DNA of 64,000 bases. It comes from an uncultured Paracoccaceae bacterium (GTDB taxonomy: Bacteria; Pseudomonadota; Alphaproteobacteria; Rhodobacterales; Rhodobacteraceae). This document shows, in pieces, positions 34,661-43,900 of this stretch. The notes under the pieces are model-generated. The model made no database searches and had not been told where the DNA came from. It saw only the letters and a list, made by a program, of their open reading frames with translations. The position numbers and the translations under genes were made by a program. Numbering within the stretch: the first letter of the stretch is position 1; every line of letters starts with the position of its first letter. The DNA lies in NCBI GenBank assembly GCA_947493335.1, contig CANLQO010000001.1:248001-312000 (forward strand). The letters are read 5' to 3'.

Positions 34661-34678
34661 GAACCGGACAAACGGTTC
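34661..34678 (+). promoter_or_regulatory. Inverted repeat near the oppA ribosome-binding site
   Basis: GAACCG (34661-34666) and CGGTTC (34673-34678) flank GACAAA, just before the GGGAGAA ribosome site and 19 bases before the oppA ATG. It could be an operator or an mRNA hairpin. The rest of the 274-base gap (34423-34696) shows no gene. Confidence 0.4.
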
Positions 34679-34696
34679 GCATATTGGGAGAATTCT

Positions 34697-36331
34697 ATGA
34701 CATTCAAATCAAAAATGATGGCCTCAACTGCGGCCCTGCTGATTGCGTCAAGCCATGCGGCTTGGGCAGACGGGCATGCAACCCACCCCGAAACCGGCGA
34801 TGCGCTCGCGACCGAGCAGGTCTTTACCTATCGCGATCTGGACGAAAGCCCGTCAATTGATCCCGGCGTTGCCGAAGACAGTGCTGGCGGCGACATCCTG
34901 CGCGACCTGTTCGAAGGTCTGATGAACCAGGATGCCGATGGCAACCTGATCCCCGGCGTGGCCACCGGTTTTGAGGTGAGCGACGACAACCTCGTTTACA
35001 CCTTTACCCTGCGCGACAATGCCAAGTGGTCCAACGGCGACCCGGTTGTGGCGGGCGATTTCGAATACGCCTGGAAGCGCGCTGCATCACCTGAACTGGC
35101 CTCTCCCTACAGCTGGTTCATTGAACTGATGAGCCTTGAAAACGCCTCTGCCGTGATTGCCGGCGAGATGGATCCGTCCGAGTTGGGCGTGACGGCGATT
35201 GATGACAGCACGCTTGAGGTCCGCTTGACCCAGCCGCTGCCGTATTTCGCGCAAATGACGACGCACTTCACCACCTTCCCGGTCCACAAGGCGACCGTGG
35301 ACGCGCATGGGTCCGAGTGGACGCAAGCGGGCAACATGGTGTCGAATGGTGCCTACAAGCTGACCGAATTCGTGCCGCAGGAACGGATGGTGCGCGAGCG
35401 CAACGAAATGTACTGGGATAACGAGGGTACCTTTATCGACAAGGTCGTACGTCTGGTGATCCCGGATGAGAACGTGGCCCTGACCCGTTATCTGGCGGGC
35501 GAACTTGACCGCACCGCCGTGCCGACCGGCCAGTTCCCACGCCTGAGCGAGGAATACCCCGATGAGGCGCTATCGGTGCCAACGGCCTGTTCCTACTACT
35601 ACACCATCAACCTGACCGACACCGGCAACCCGGCCCTGATGGATGCCGACGTGCGTAAGGCGTTGAGCCTCGCGATTGACCGTGACGTGATCGTGGATAA
35701 CGTGCTCGCCGGTGGTCAAAAGCCTGCCTACACGTTCACCCACTGGGCGACGGCTGGCTTTGAAACGCCTGATATTCCAATGGCTTCGATGAGCCAGGCC
35801 GACCGGAATGCCAAGGCAGCAGAGCTGATGACGGCAGCAGGTTACAGCGCTGACAACCCGCTTGAAATCGACCTGATCTACAACACGTCTGAGGGTCACA
35901 AGTCGGTTGCCATTGCGGTCAGCCAGATGTGGAAGCAGACGCTGGGCGTTGAAACAACGCTGGCCAATCAGGAATGGCAGACCTTCCTTGAGACACGTGG
36001 TAATCAGGATTACCAAGTGGCCCGCGCCGGTTGGTGTGCGGACTATAACGAAGCGTCGACCTTCCTTGACCTGATGGACTCAGGCTCTGGCTATAACGAC
36101 GCCAAGTACGAAAACGCAGAAGTTGATGCGCTGCTGGCCGAGGCGAAGACCGCCGACAACCCGCAGGCCAACTATGACCGCGTGGAAGAGATCGTCGCAC
36201 AGGATACGCCGATCATTCCGATCTACCACTACGCATCCGTGAACATGCTGAACGATGCGCTGGTCGGCTGGCCGGTCAACAACTTCCAGCAAAACTGGTA
36301 CTCGAAAGACTTCTACAAGAAGGCCGAGTAA
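34697..36331 (+). CDS. oppA: Peptide ABC transporter, periplasmic binding protein
   Basis: A 544-residue SBP_bac_5 family protein with a signal peptide (residues 1-25, ending AAWADG). Features include DPGVAEDSAGGDILRDLFEGL, characteristic of oligopeptide-binding proteins, YTFTLRDNAKWSNGDPV and the C-terminal PIIPIYHYASVNML. Closest in style to OppA. It captures oligopeptides in the periplasm for the OppBCDF machine encoded downstream. A strong hairpin after its stop separates it from oppB, as often seen where the binding protein is made in excess. DppA-like or other peptide-class specificity cannot be excluded. Confidence 0.92.
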   Translation: MTFKSKMMASTAALLIASSHAAWADGHATHPETGDALATEQVFTYRDLDESPSIDPGVAEDSAGGDILRDLFEGLMNQDADGNLIPGVATGFEVSDDNLVYTFTLRDNAKWSNGDPVVAGDFEYAWKRAASPELASPYSWFIELMSLENASAVIAGEMDPSELGVTAIDDSTLEVRLTQPLPYFAQMTTHFTTFPVHKATVDAHGSEWTQAGNMVSNGAYKLTEFVPQERMVRERNEMYWDNEGTFIDKVVRLVIPDENVALTRYLAGELDRTAVPTGQFPRLSEEYPDEALSVPTACSYYYTINLTDTGNPALMDADVRKALSLAIDRDVIVDNVLAGGQKPAYTFTHWATAGFETPDIPMASMSQADRNAKAAELMTAAGYSADNPLEIDLIYNTSEGHKSVAIAVSQMWKQTLGVETTLANQEWQTFLETRGNQDYQVARAGWCADYNEASTFLDLMDSGSGYNDAKYENAEVDALLAEAKTADNPQANYDRVEEIVAQDTPIIPIYHYASVNMLNDALVGWPVNNFQQNWYSKDFYKKAE

Positions 36332-36345
36332 CCCAGACTGAACAA

Positions 36346-36386
36346 AACCGCGCCCTCTGAGATTTCAGGGGGCGCGGTTCGTTTTT
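36346..36386 (+). terminator. Intrinsic terminator/attenuator between oppA and oppB
   Basis: AACCGCGCCCTCTGA (36346-36360) and TCAGGGGGCGCGGTT (36365-36379) form a 15-bp stem with one mismatch and a four-base loop, followed by GTTTTT. It lies within the operon, so partial termination would lower oppBCDF relative to oppA. Confidence 0.85.
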
Positions 36387-36414
36387 CCGTTTTCCTGATG
36401 CGGACCCTGACACC

Positions 36415-37338
36415 ATGACCGCCTATATTATCCGCCGCCTTGCTGTGGCTATTCCGACGCTGTTGATCCTTGTGATCCTGTCGTTTGTGTTGATGTATGC
36501 CGCCCCCGGCGGCCCGTTTAATTCCGAGCGCCCGCTGCCCCCCGCAGTGCTGGCCAATATTGAGGCCAAATACGGGCTGGATCAGCCGTTCTGGAAGCAA
36601 ATCGTCAACTACGTTGTTGGCGTGGTGACGCAATTCGATTTCGGACCCTCGTTCCAATACAAGGACCGGTCCGTCAACGATATCATCGCTCAGGGCTTTC
36701 CGGTGACGCTGACCTACGGTTTTTGGTCCTTCGTGGTGGCCGTTGGTGTGGGTGTCTCGCTGGGTGTGGCGGCTGCGATCAAGCAGAATAGCTGGCTGGA
36801 TTATCTGGCCGTTGGCATTTCCGTCGGCGCTCAGGTGTTGCCGAATTTCGTGCTCGCACCGTTGCTGGTCATTGTCTTCACGCTTTGGCTGGATTGGCTG
36901 CCGGGAGGTGGCTGGAATGGCGGGGCCTGGCAGAACATGGTGATGCCGGTCATTGCATTGTCGACGTCCTATATGGCGTCCATTGCGCGGATCACCCGGT
37001 CATCGATGCTGGAAGTGCTGAACACCAACTTTATCCGCACCGCCAAAGCCAAGGGCCTGCCAATGCGCCGTGTGATCTGGAAACATGCGCTTAAGCCCAC
37101 GATGCTGCCGGTCATCTCATATCTGGGGCCGGCATTCGTTGGCATGATCACCGGATCTGTTGTTGTGGACCTGATCTTTTCCACTGGCGGGATCGGGCAG
37201 TTCTTTGTGAACTCGGCCTTCAACCGCGATTATTCGGTGATTATGGGTATCACGATCCTCGTGGGGTCCCTCACCATCCTCTTTAACCTTGTGGTCGATA
37301 TCCTTTACGCGTGGATCGACCCCAAGATCCGTTACTAA
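36415..37338 (+). CDS. oppB: Peptide ABC transporter permease OppB
   Basis: A 307-residue inner-membrane permease with six transmembrane segments. The N-terminus (YIIRRLAVAIPTLLILVILSF) is typical of OppB/DppB. The EAA loop that contacts the ATPases reads LNTNFIRTAKAKGLPMRRVIWKHALK. It pairs with OppC to form the translocation path. ATG 36415 fits the family start. It is separated from oppA by the internal terminator and from oppC by 12 bases. Confidence 0.95.
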   Translation: MTAYIIRRLAVAIPTLLILVILSFVLMYAAPGGPFNSERPLPPAVLANIEAKYGLDQPFWKQIVNYVVGVVTQFDFGPSFQYKDRSVNDIIAQGFPVTLTYGFWSFVVAVGVGVSLGVAAAIKQNSWLDYLAVGISVGAQVLPNFVLAPLLVIVFTLWLDWLPGGGWNGGAWQNMVMPVIALSTSYMASIARITRSSMLEVLNTNFIRTAKAKGLPMRRVIWKHALKPTMLPVISYLGPAFVGMITGSVVVDLIFSTGGIGQFFVNSAFNRDYSVIMGITILVGSLTILFNLVVDILYAWIDPKIRY

Positions 37339-37350
37339 AGGAGACCGCAG

Positions 37351-38277
37351 ATGTTTCCCAACAAAGCCACCGTCGAGGCGCTGGAAGATGCCGCCCACAT
37401 GGCAGAAGTGCAGGGACGTTCACTTTGGGGTGACGCGCGCGAACGGTTCTTCAAGAACCGCGCCGCTGTCGTGTCCCTTGTGGTGCTGATCTGTATCGCG
37501 GCATTTGGGTTCTTGGGCGAATTTGTCGCCCAATGGGAACGCGACTTCGTGGACTTTTCGCTGATGGGCGCGAACGCCACCCAAGGCGTGCCGTCATTTG
37601 AAACCGGGCACTACTTTGGCACCGATGCCTCTGGCCGGGACCTGTTTGCCCGGGTCGTGCAGGGCACGCGGATTTCGCTGATGGTGGGCGTGGTCGGCGC
37701 GCTGGTTGCGGTTGTTGTTGGCACACTTTACGGCGCAACCGCGGGCTATTTCGGCGGCCGGATCGACGGGATCATGATGCGCACCGTGGACGTGCTGATG
37801 TCGATCCCTTTCATGTTCGTGCTGATCCTGATGCTGGTGATCTTCGGCCGCTCGTTGTTCATGCTGTTTTTGGGCATCGGCCTGATTTCATGGCTGGATA
37901 TGGCGCGGATCGCACGGGGGCAGACACTGACCATCAAGAACAAGGAATTTGTTGAGGTCGCTTTTGCGACCGGTGTGCACCCGTTGAAAATCATCCTGCG
38001 CCACATCGTGCCGAACCTGCTGGGGATCGTGATCGTCTATGCAACGCTTCTGGTGCCCTCGATGATCATTTTCGAAAGCTTCATCAGCTTTCTGGGTCTT
38101 GGCGTGCAGGAACCCAACACTTCGCTTGGTGCGTTGATTTCCGAGGGCAATAAGAACGTCGGCAACGGAACCCCGTGGCAGTTGGCATTCCCATTGTTTT
38201 TCTTTGTCATCACCATCTTCGCCTTTTTCTTTGTGGGCGATGGGTTGCGCGATGCGCTGGACCCCAAGGACCGCTGA
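37351..38277 (+). CDS. oppC: Peptide ABC transporter permease OppC
   Basis: A 308-residue permease with an N-terminal cytoplasmic stretch, one early helix and five further helices. HYFGTDASGRDLFARVVQGTR is the OppC/DppC signature, and the EAA loop is VEVAFATGVHPLKIILRHIVPN. ATG 37351 is preceded by AAAGGAG. It ends two bases before oppD begins. It forms the heterodimeric channel with OppB. Confidence 0.95.
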   Translation: MFPNKATVEALEDAAHMAEVQGRSLWGDARERFFKNRAAVVSLVVLICIAAFGFLGEFVAQWERDFVDFSLMGANATQGVPSFETGHYFGTDASGRDLFARVVQGTRISLMVGVVGALVAVVVGTLYGATAGYFGGRIDGIMMRTVDVLMSIPFMFVLILMLVIFGRSLFMLFLGIGLISWLDMARIARGQTLTIKNKEFVEVAFATGVHPLKIILRHIVPNLLGIVIVYATLLVPSMIIFESFISFLGLGVQEPNTSLGALISEGNKNVGNGTPWQLAFPLFFFVITIFAFFFVGDGLRDALDPKDR

Positions 38278-38278
38278 T

Positions 38279-39247
38279 ATGAGCTTGCTTGAAATCGACA
38301 ATATGCGCGTGACGTTCACGACCGCCGATGGTGACGTGAATGCGGTCAACGGGGTGAGCTTTGGAATCGACGCAGGCGAGACGCTTGCGATTGTGGGTGA
38401 AAGCGGTTCGGGCAAAAGCCAGACCGCATTTGCCGCCATGGGGCTTTTGGCCAAGAATGGTCGGGCGACGGGGACGGCGCGGTTTGACGGGACCGATTTG
38501 CTGACCATGTCGCAGACCCAGATCAACAGGATCCGCAGCAAAGAGATCGCGATGATCTTTCAGGATCCGATGACCTCGCTGAACCCATACATTCGCATTT
38601 CGGAACAGATGGCCGAAGTGCTGATGCTGCATAATGGGCTGTCGAAAACAGATGCCATTGCCGAAAGCGTCAAGATGCTGGACGCCGTGAAGATCCCCGA
38701 TGCAAGGAACCGCATTCGCAGTTTCCCGCATGAGTTTTCGGGCGGCATGCGGCAGCGGATCATGATTGCGATGTCGCTTCTTTGCCAACCTCGCCTGTTG
38801 ATCGCGGATGAGCCGACCACGGCGCTGGACGTCACCGTGCAGGCGCAGATCATGCAGCTTTTGGGTGAAATCCGCGATGACTTTGGCACCGCGATCATCC
38901 TGATCACCCATGACCTTGGTGTCGTGGCGGGTTTCTGTGACCGGACGCTGGTGCTTTATGGCGGGCAGATCATGGAAGATGGGCCGACGCAGGCGCTGTT
39001 TGACAATCCAAGCCATCCTTATACCCGCGGGTTGTTGAAGGCCGTGCCAAGATTGGATCGCGCAGAGGCAGAACTGCTGACCATCGCGGGCGAACCGCCA
39101 GATATGTCGCGTCTGCCGCAGGGTTGCCCGTTTTCGCCACGCTGCGCGCAGGTGCAAAACACCTGCCCAAGCCTGCGGCCGGAATTGCAGGCCTTTGGGT
39201 CAGAGCGCCGCCGCGCGTGTCTTTTGCCGGTTGAGGAGGTCGCCTGA
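38279..39247 (+). CDS. oppD: Peptide ABC transporter ATP-binding protein OppD
   Basis: A 322-residue ATPase with Walker A GESGSGKSQ, signature FSGGMRQRIMIAMSL and Walker B LLIADEPTTALDVT. The C-terminal oligopeptide-transporter extension contains four cysteines (CPFSPRCAQVQNTCPS), as in OppD/DppD, where they bind an iron-sulfur cluster in some members. ATG 38279 fits the family. Its TGA overlaps the ATG of oppF (TGATG), so the two ATPases are made in a coupled way. Confidence 0.95.
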   Translation: MSLLEIDNMRVTFTTADGDVNAVNGVSFGIDAGETLAIVGESGSGKSQTAFAAMGLLAKNGRATGTARFDGTDLLTMSQTQINRIRSKEIAMIFQDPMTSLNPYIRISEQMAEVLMLHNGLSKTDAIAESVKMLDAVKIPDARNRIRSFPHEFSGGMRQRIMIAMSLLCQPRLLIADEPTTALDVTVQAQIMQLLGEIRDDFGTAIILITHDLGVVAGFCDRTLVLYGGQIMEDGPTQALFDNPSHPYTRGLLKAVPRLDRAEAELLTIAGEPPDMSRLPQGCPFSPRCAQVQNTCPSLRPELQAFGSERRRACLLPVEEVA

Positions 39248-40254
39248 TGTCTACGATCCTGTCCGTGCGCGACCTTTCGGTCACGTTTGATGTGCGCAAG
39301 CCCGGGTCCTGGCCCTGGACGGCGCCGAATAAGCTGCATGCCGTCAGCCAGATGAGTTTCGACCTGGAGGCCGGGCAATGCCTGGGGGTTGTCGGTGAAT
39401 CGGGGTCCGGGAAGTCCACGTTGGCGCGCGCGATTGTCGGCACGGTTCCGTCGTCGAATGGCGTTATCGACTTTGAAGGTCATGATCTGGCCGCGATGAA
39501 CCCGGCACAACGGCGCGTTCACAGGCGGGACGTGCAGATGATCTTTCAGGATCCGCTGGCCGCACTGAACCCGCGCATGACCGTAGGAGAGATCATTGCC
39601 GAGCCATTGGTGACCCATGAACCCGGCACCAGCAAGGCCGAGCGCAAGAAGCGCGTGCAAGAGCTGATGGAAAAGGTAGGGTTGCTGCCCAATCTGATCA
39701 ACCGCTACCCACACGAGTTTTCCGGCGGGCAATGTCAACGGATCGGGATTGCCCGCGCGTTGATCATGAAACCGAAGTTGTTGATTTGCGACGAACCCGT
39801 CTCGGCGCTGGATGTGTCAGTACAGGCGCAGGTGGTGAACCTGCTGATGGAATTGCAGCGCGACATGGGGCTGAGCATGATTTTCATCGCCCATGACCTG
39901 AGCGTCGTGAAGCATATCAGCGACCAGATCATTGTGATGTATCTGGGCCGCCAGATGGAGATGGCCGCCGCAGAAACGCTGACAACGCGGCCAGAGCACC
40001 CCTATAGTCAGGCCCTGATCTCATCCGTGCCGATCCCTGATCCGGCACTGGAGAAGGCGCGTGTGCGGCCCATTCTGGAAGGGGAGCTGCCCTCACCACT
40101 GGCACCACCATCCGGCTGTGTCTTCCGCACCCGTTGTCCCAAGTTGCAAGCCTCTTGCGCCGCGGCCTTGCCGGTGTTCGAGGATGTGGGCGGCGGCCAT
40201 TTCGTCGCCTGTCCGTTCCACGCAGCAGAGGATGTTCTGGCGGCCACGGCCTAG
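39247..40254 (+). CDS. oppF: Peptide ABC transporter ATP-binding protein OppF
   Basis: A 335-residue ATPase partner of OppD, with Walker A GESGSGKST, signature FSGGQCQRIGIARAL and Walker B LLICDEPVSALDVS. The C-terminal extension again has the cysteine-containing CVFRTRCPKLQASC motif. The N-terminal stretch DVRKPGSWPWTAPNKLHAV fits the OppF pattern with an insert before the core. Its TAG shares bases with the stop of the convergent gene at 40251 (CTAG). It completes the importer operon. Confidence 0.95.
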   Translation: MSTILSVRDLSVTFDVRKPGSWPWTAPNKLHAVSQMSFDLEAGQCLGVVGESGSGKSTLARAIVGTVPSSNGVIDFEGHDLAAMNPAQRRVHRRDVQMIFQDPLAALNPRMTVGEIIAEPLVTHEPGTSKAERKKRVQELMEKVGLLPNLINRYPHEFSGGQCQRIGIARALIMKPKLLICDEPVSALDVSVQAQVVNLLMELQRDMGLSMIFIAHDLSVVKHISDQIIVMYLGRQMEMAAAETLTTRPEHPYSQALISSVPIPDPALEKARVRPILEGELPSPLAPPSGCVFRTRCPKLQASCAAALPVFEDVGGGHFVACPFHAAEDVLAATA

Positions 40255-40910
40255 GTGCGACACCAGACCTGCAAAGGGCCGGTCAGGGTAAACCCGGCCT
40301 GACGCACATCGCCGAGATGATCGCCCTGCGCATAGCCGACAATCGGCTTGCCAGAGCGTGCAGCGATTTGCGCGATGTCGGGCAAGGCCGCCGTGCCAAA
40401 AACATTTGAGAGCCCGATGGCGTCAGCTGACATGTTCAGCACCGCGCCCGCTGTCCACCCGGCCCCTCCGATGCGTCCCCAAAAGGCGATATCATCCCGG
40501 CGCAACAGACGGTCAGGAAATTGCCGCTGGTGACTTGGCGAACCGCCTGCTTTCCATGCGTCTTCCCAATCGAGCAGGGCGGCGGGTTGCGTGATCTGTT
40601 GCCAGCCGTCGGGGGTGTCCGGGTCAAAATGATCGGCCCAGAACCACTGCGCGGCAAAGGCCACTGAAAGTCCCAATGGTGCCAGATCGAGGTTGGCAAA
40701 ACTGTCCTTGATGGCAAAGCCCGGTGTCGCGCGATATGCTGCCACGCGTGAAGTGAGCGTCTCAACCTTTGTTGGGTCCAGCGTGACCATATGCCCGTGA
40801 TAGGGCGGTGGATCGCCCAGCAGTTCAATCGCGGTATGATCACGTTGAAACGGCACATCATGCGTGGTTGCCATCATCGCATACCAATCCGCGTTGTTGT
40901 GCGCCGCCAT
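40251..40910 (-). CDS. Protein of unknown function, third gene after tamA-tamB
   Basis: A 219-residue soluble-looking protein. N-terminal HNNADWYAMMATTHDV and C-terminal GKPIVGYAQGDHLGDVRQAGF give it a faint resemblance to GNAT-type proteins (the last segment reads like an acetyltransferase end), but no acyl-CoA loop is clear. It is rich in Trp. ATG 40910 begins 13 bases after the tamB stop, so it is the last gene of that operon. No signal peptide. The in-frame codons before 40910 lie inside tamB and are not used here. Function is not assigned. Confidence 0.6.
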   Translation of the reverse strand: MAAHNNADWYAMMATTHDVPFQRDHTAIELLGDPPPYHGHMVTLDPTKVETLTSRVAAYRATPGFAIKDSFANLDLAPLGLSVAFAAQWFWADHFDPDTPDGWQQITQPAALLDWEDAWKAGGSPSHQRQFPDRLLRRDDIAFWGRIGGAGWTAGAVLNMSADAIGLSNVFGTAALPDIAQIAARSGKPIVGYAQGDHLGDVRQAGFTLTGPLQVWCRT

Positions 40911-40923
40911 GACGGCACGTGGA

Positions 40924-43900
40924 TCAGTAGTCGCGTTCAAAGAAGACGCCGATGCTCGTCTCACCATCGGCGTCAACCGTGCCTTTGGCTGTGATCTCGG
41001 ACGTGATGTCGAGGTTAAGGTTGATCTCTGTATCGCCCTCGGAATTGATCGTCACATCAGTATAGACGTTTTCCGTCAGATACTTGCCGGCGCGCACGGC
41101 CGCGTTGCCTTCGGCGTCGGTGGTGACGTCAAAGTCATCAAGCCCGATGCCAGAGCGGAAGCTGTCAATGATTCCGCCGCCGCCACGGCCCGCAAGGGTG
41201 CCGACCGCTGCGGCGAGCTGCACGGCCTGTAGCGGGCTGATTTCGCTGATGTTGCGGCCAAAGATCAGTTGTGACAACACCTCGTCCTGCGGCAATTCCG
41301 GCGTCGATTGAAAGGTCACATCGGGGGCGTTGGCGGGTCCTTCGACAATGATCCGGACAAGCGTGCCGGTGCGCGTTTCAGTTGCGGCGACCAGGCGCAG
41401 GTAAGGCAGAAAGTCACCTTGCAGCGTCGCTTGCCCCTCGGTCAGGTCAAAGCGTTGTTGCAGGATGTCGAGGCGCCCGCGCACAAGGTCAAACTGACCA
41501 ATGGGCACCACGGCGTTGCTGGTGCCACCAATGTTCAGCGTGCCACCTAGTTCGGCATCAAGGCCGCGACCGCGGATGAAAATCCGGTTCGGCGCATTAA
41601 CGGTGATATCCAGCGGATAACCCGGCCCTTGGGCAGATTGTTCGGACTGCGTGTTGCCGTTTGTGGTGGCACCCGCCCGGTCAAGCGTCGTCCGAACCCG
41701 GCCATCCGCACCGATATGTGTAACGTCTGGCAGGTCGCCAAGGGCCCCGATGCCGGACGACGGTACCTGTACGTCCGTCTGGCCAATGTTCAATGTGCCC
41801 GCGATGCGCGCCCCACCAGCAAGCGGCCCGTTCAGACCGACGGTGCCATCAACGGTGGTGCGGTAAAGGTTCGGATCCTCCAGCACAACGCCCAGCAGAT
41901 CAATCGCCAGATCGCCGTTAAACGGGGCGGCGAGCGTGACAGGGCCGTTGACCGCAATGCTGCCACCCGATCCAACGTTACCGCGCAGATCGACCTGCGC
42001 GCGTTCGCCCGCCAGCGTCACACCGCCTGTCAGGTCCTCAAGCGCCAGCCCGAGCGTCGGCGCAGTGGCGCGTGTACCAGCGGTGCTGATGCGACCAGAT
42101 ATCGATGAAAGGGCGGGCGGGCCGTTCACGCCGATATCAAAGCTCAGGTCTCCGTCGACCCGACGCGGCTCGATAAAGCTGTTGGCGAGCGCCAGAGGGG
42201 CGTTGCCTTTGACGGCGAGGTTTAGCGTGCCGCTGTCGGCGACTTGTCCGCCAACTTGTGCGCCGATCCCGCCGGGACCAGTTGCGTTCACATCGACACC
42301 CCAGCCACTGCCCAGACGGCTTGCCGTGCCGGTCGCCGTCGCCGGGCCGCTGAGACTGCCACCCGTCAATGGCCCGATGTCATTCAGCCGCGCATCAAAG
42401 CGGGCGTCGCCGGTGCCATCGTCGCGCGCGTCAATCTGCGCGCTGGCCTGCAGCGCCGGGGTTTGGGCGGAAAAGTTGCGCACAGCATAGCCGCTGGCTG
42501 TACGCTGCACCTCGGCCCGGAGCGATCCAGCGCCGCGCAGCAATTGGTCGACCATGGGGTTGCCGATGGCGGGGCTGTCCGTAGTGATGTCGATCCTGGC
42601 GTCAACACCGCTGAGGTCGGTGACGACACTGCCGGACAGATTTGCGCTGACCGCGCCCGAAAGGGGTAGGCCTGCAATGCCGCGATAGCGGCTTAGGCTT
42701 CCGACACGCGCATCCAGAGTGCCCGCAACGGCAAATGCTTCGCCTTGTGGCGTTGCAGTGGCATCCAGCGTGGCCGATGTGTCGCCCAGTGTGGCACGCA
42801 GATCAGCGGTGGCTGTGCCGCCCGCATTGCGGCTGGCAGTGCCCTGCACCACGCCGTCACCCGACAGGATCGGGTCGATTGCGGCATCACCAATGGCAAG
42901 GTCGCGCGTGCCAATGGTCAAATCCGCGTCAAAAGAGGAAAGGTCGGACAGAGCCGTGCCGCTGATATCGGCCGAGACGCGACCATCAATTGCGCGCCCG
43001 GCAAGTTGGGCGAAGGGTGACAGATCGGCCACATCCGCATCAAGTGTGCCCGCAAGCTGATAAAGGTCTCCGGCTGGTGTTGCGGTGGCATCAAGACGTA
43101 CATCGCTGCCCGCCCCAAGTGCCACCAGATCAGCGGCAAGAACGCCCACATCATTACGGTTCGCAGTCAGGTCAACGTCAAGCGGGCCGTTAAGCCCTTG
43201 CGCAAGCCGTCCAGCGTCATTGATTGTCAGATCAAGCTGCGCCTCTGCCGGTCCCGTAACGCCGCCATTGGCATCGGCCCGCAGGTCAATCGCTGCGGTT
43301 TCAAGTACCAGATCCGTCAGGCGGAACCGGTCTGCACCGGTGCGCGCAATACCGGCGCTCAAGGTGCCGGGTCCATCCAGTAGCGGATCAAGCTGAGAGA
43401 TGCCGGTTTGCAAGTCTTGCGTGACGGCCGTGATATCTGCGTCAAAACGCAGCCCGTCGCTTAGCAACACACCGCGCGCGGTGATTTCAGCCGTGCCGCC
43501 AAGGTCTTGACCTGAAATCGCGGCATATCGGGTCAGATCGGTGACGGCAGCCGTGATTGCGGCATTCACCGTCTGGCCGTTTTCAGCCGGGTTCACGGTG
43601 CCATTGGCGGACAGCTTTGCCGCGGGTCCTGTGCCTGCAACATCGAATGTGATGATACCTTCCGTATCGCGCGAGGCGGTGCCGCTGACCTCTGCCGGGC
43701 CGCTCAGGCTCGGTTCGATCAGGCGCACATCGTTGATAGAGACGCCAAAGTCGCCGCGACTTTCAGCGCTCGTCAATGCCGCCCGCGCGGTCACCAACGC
43801 TTCTTGCGTGGCAATGCGCAACCCTTCAAGCCGGGTGCCGGTGGTGTCACGCACGGCCTGCAGGGAAAGCGAGCCTTCGCCCGCCAAAAGTGGATCGAGC

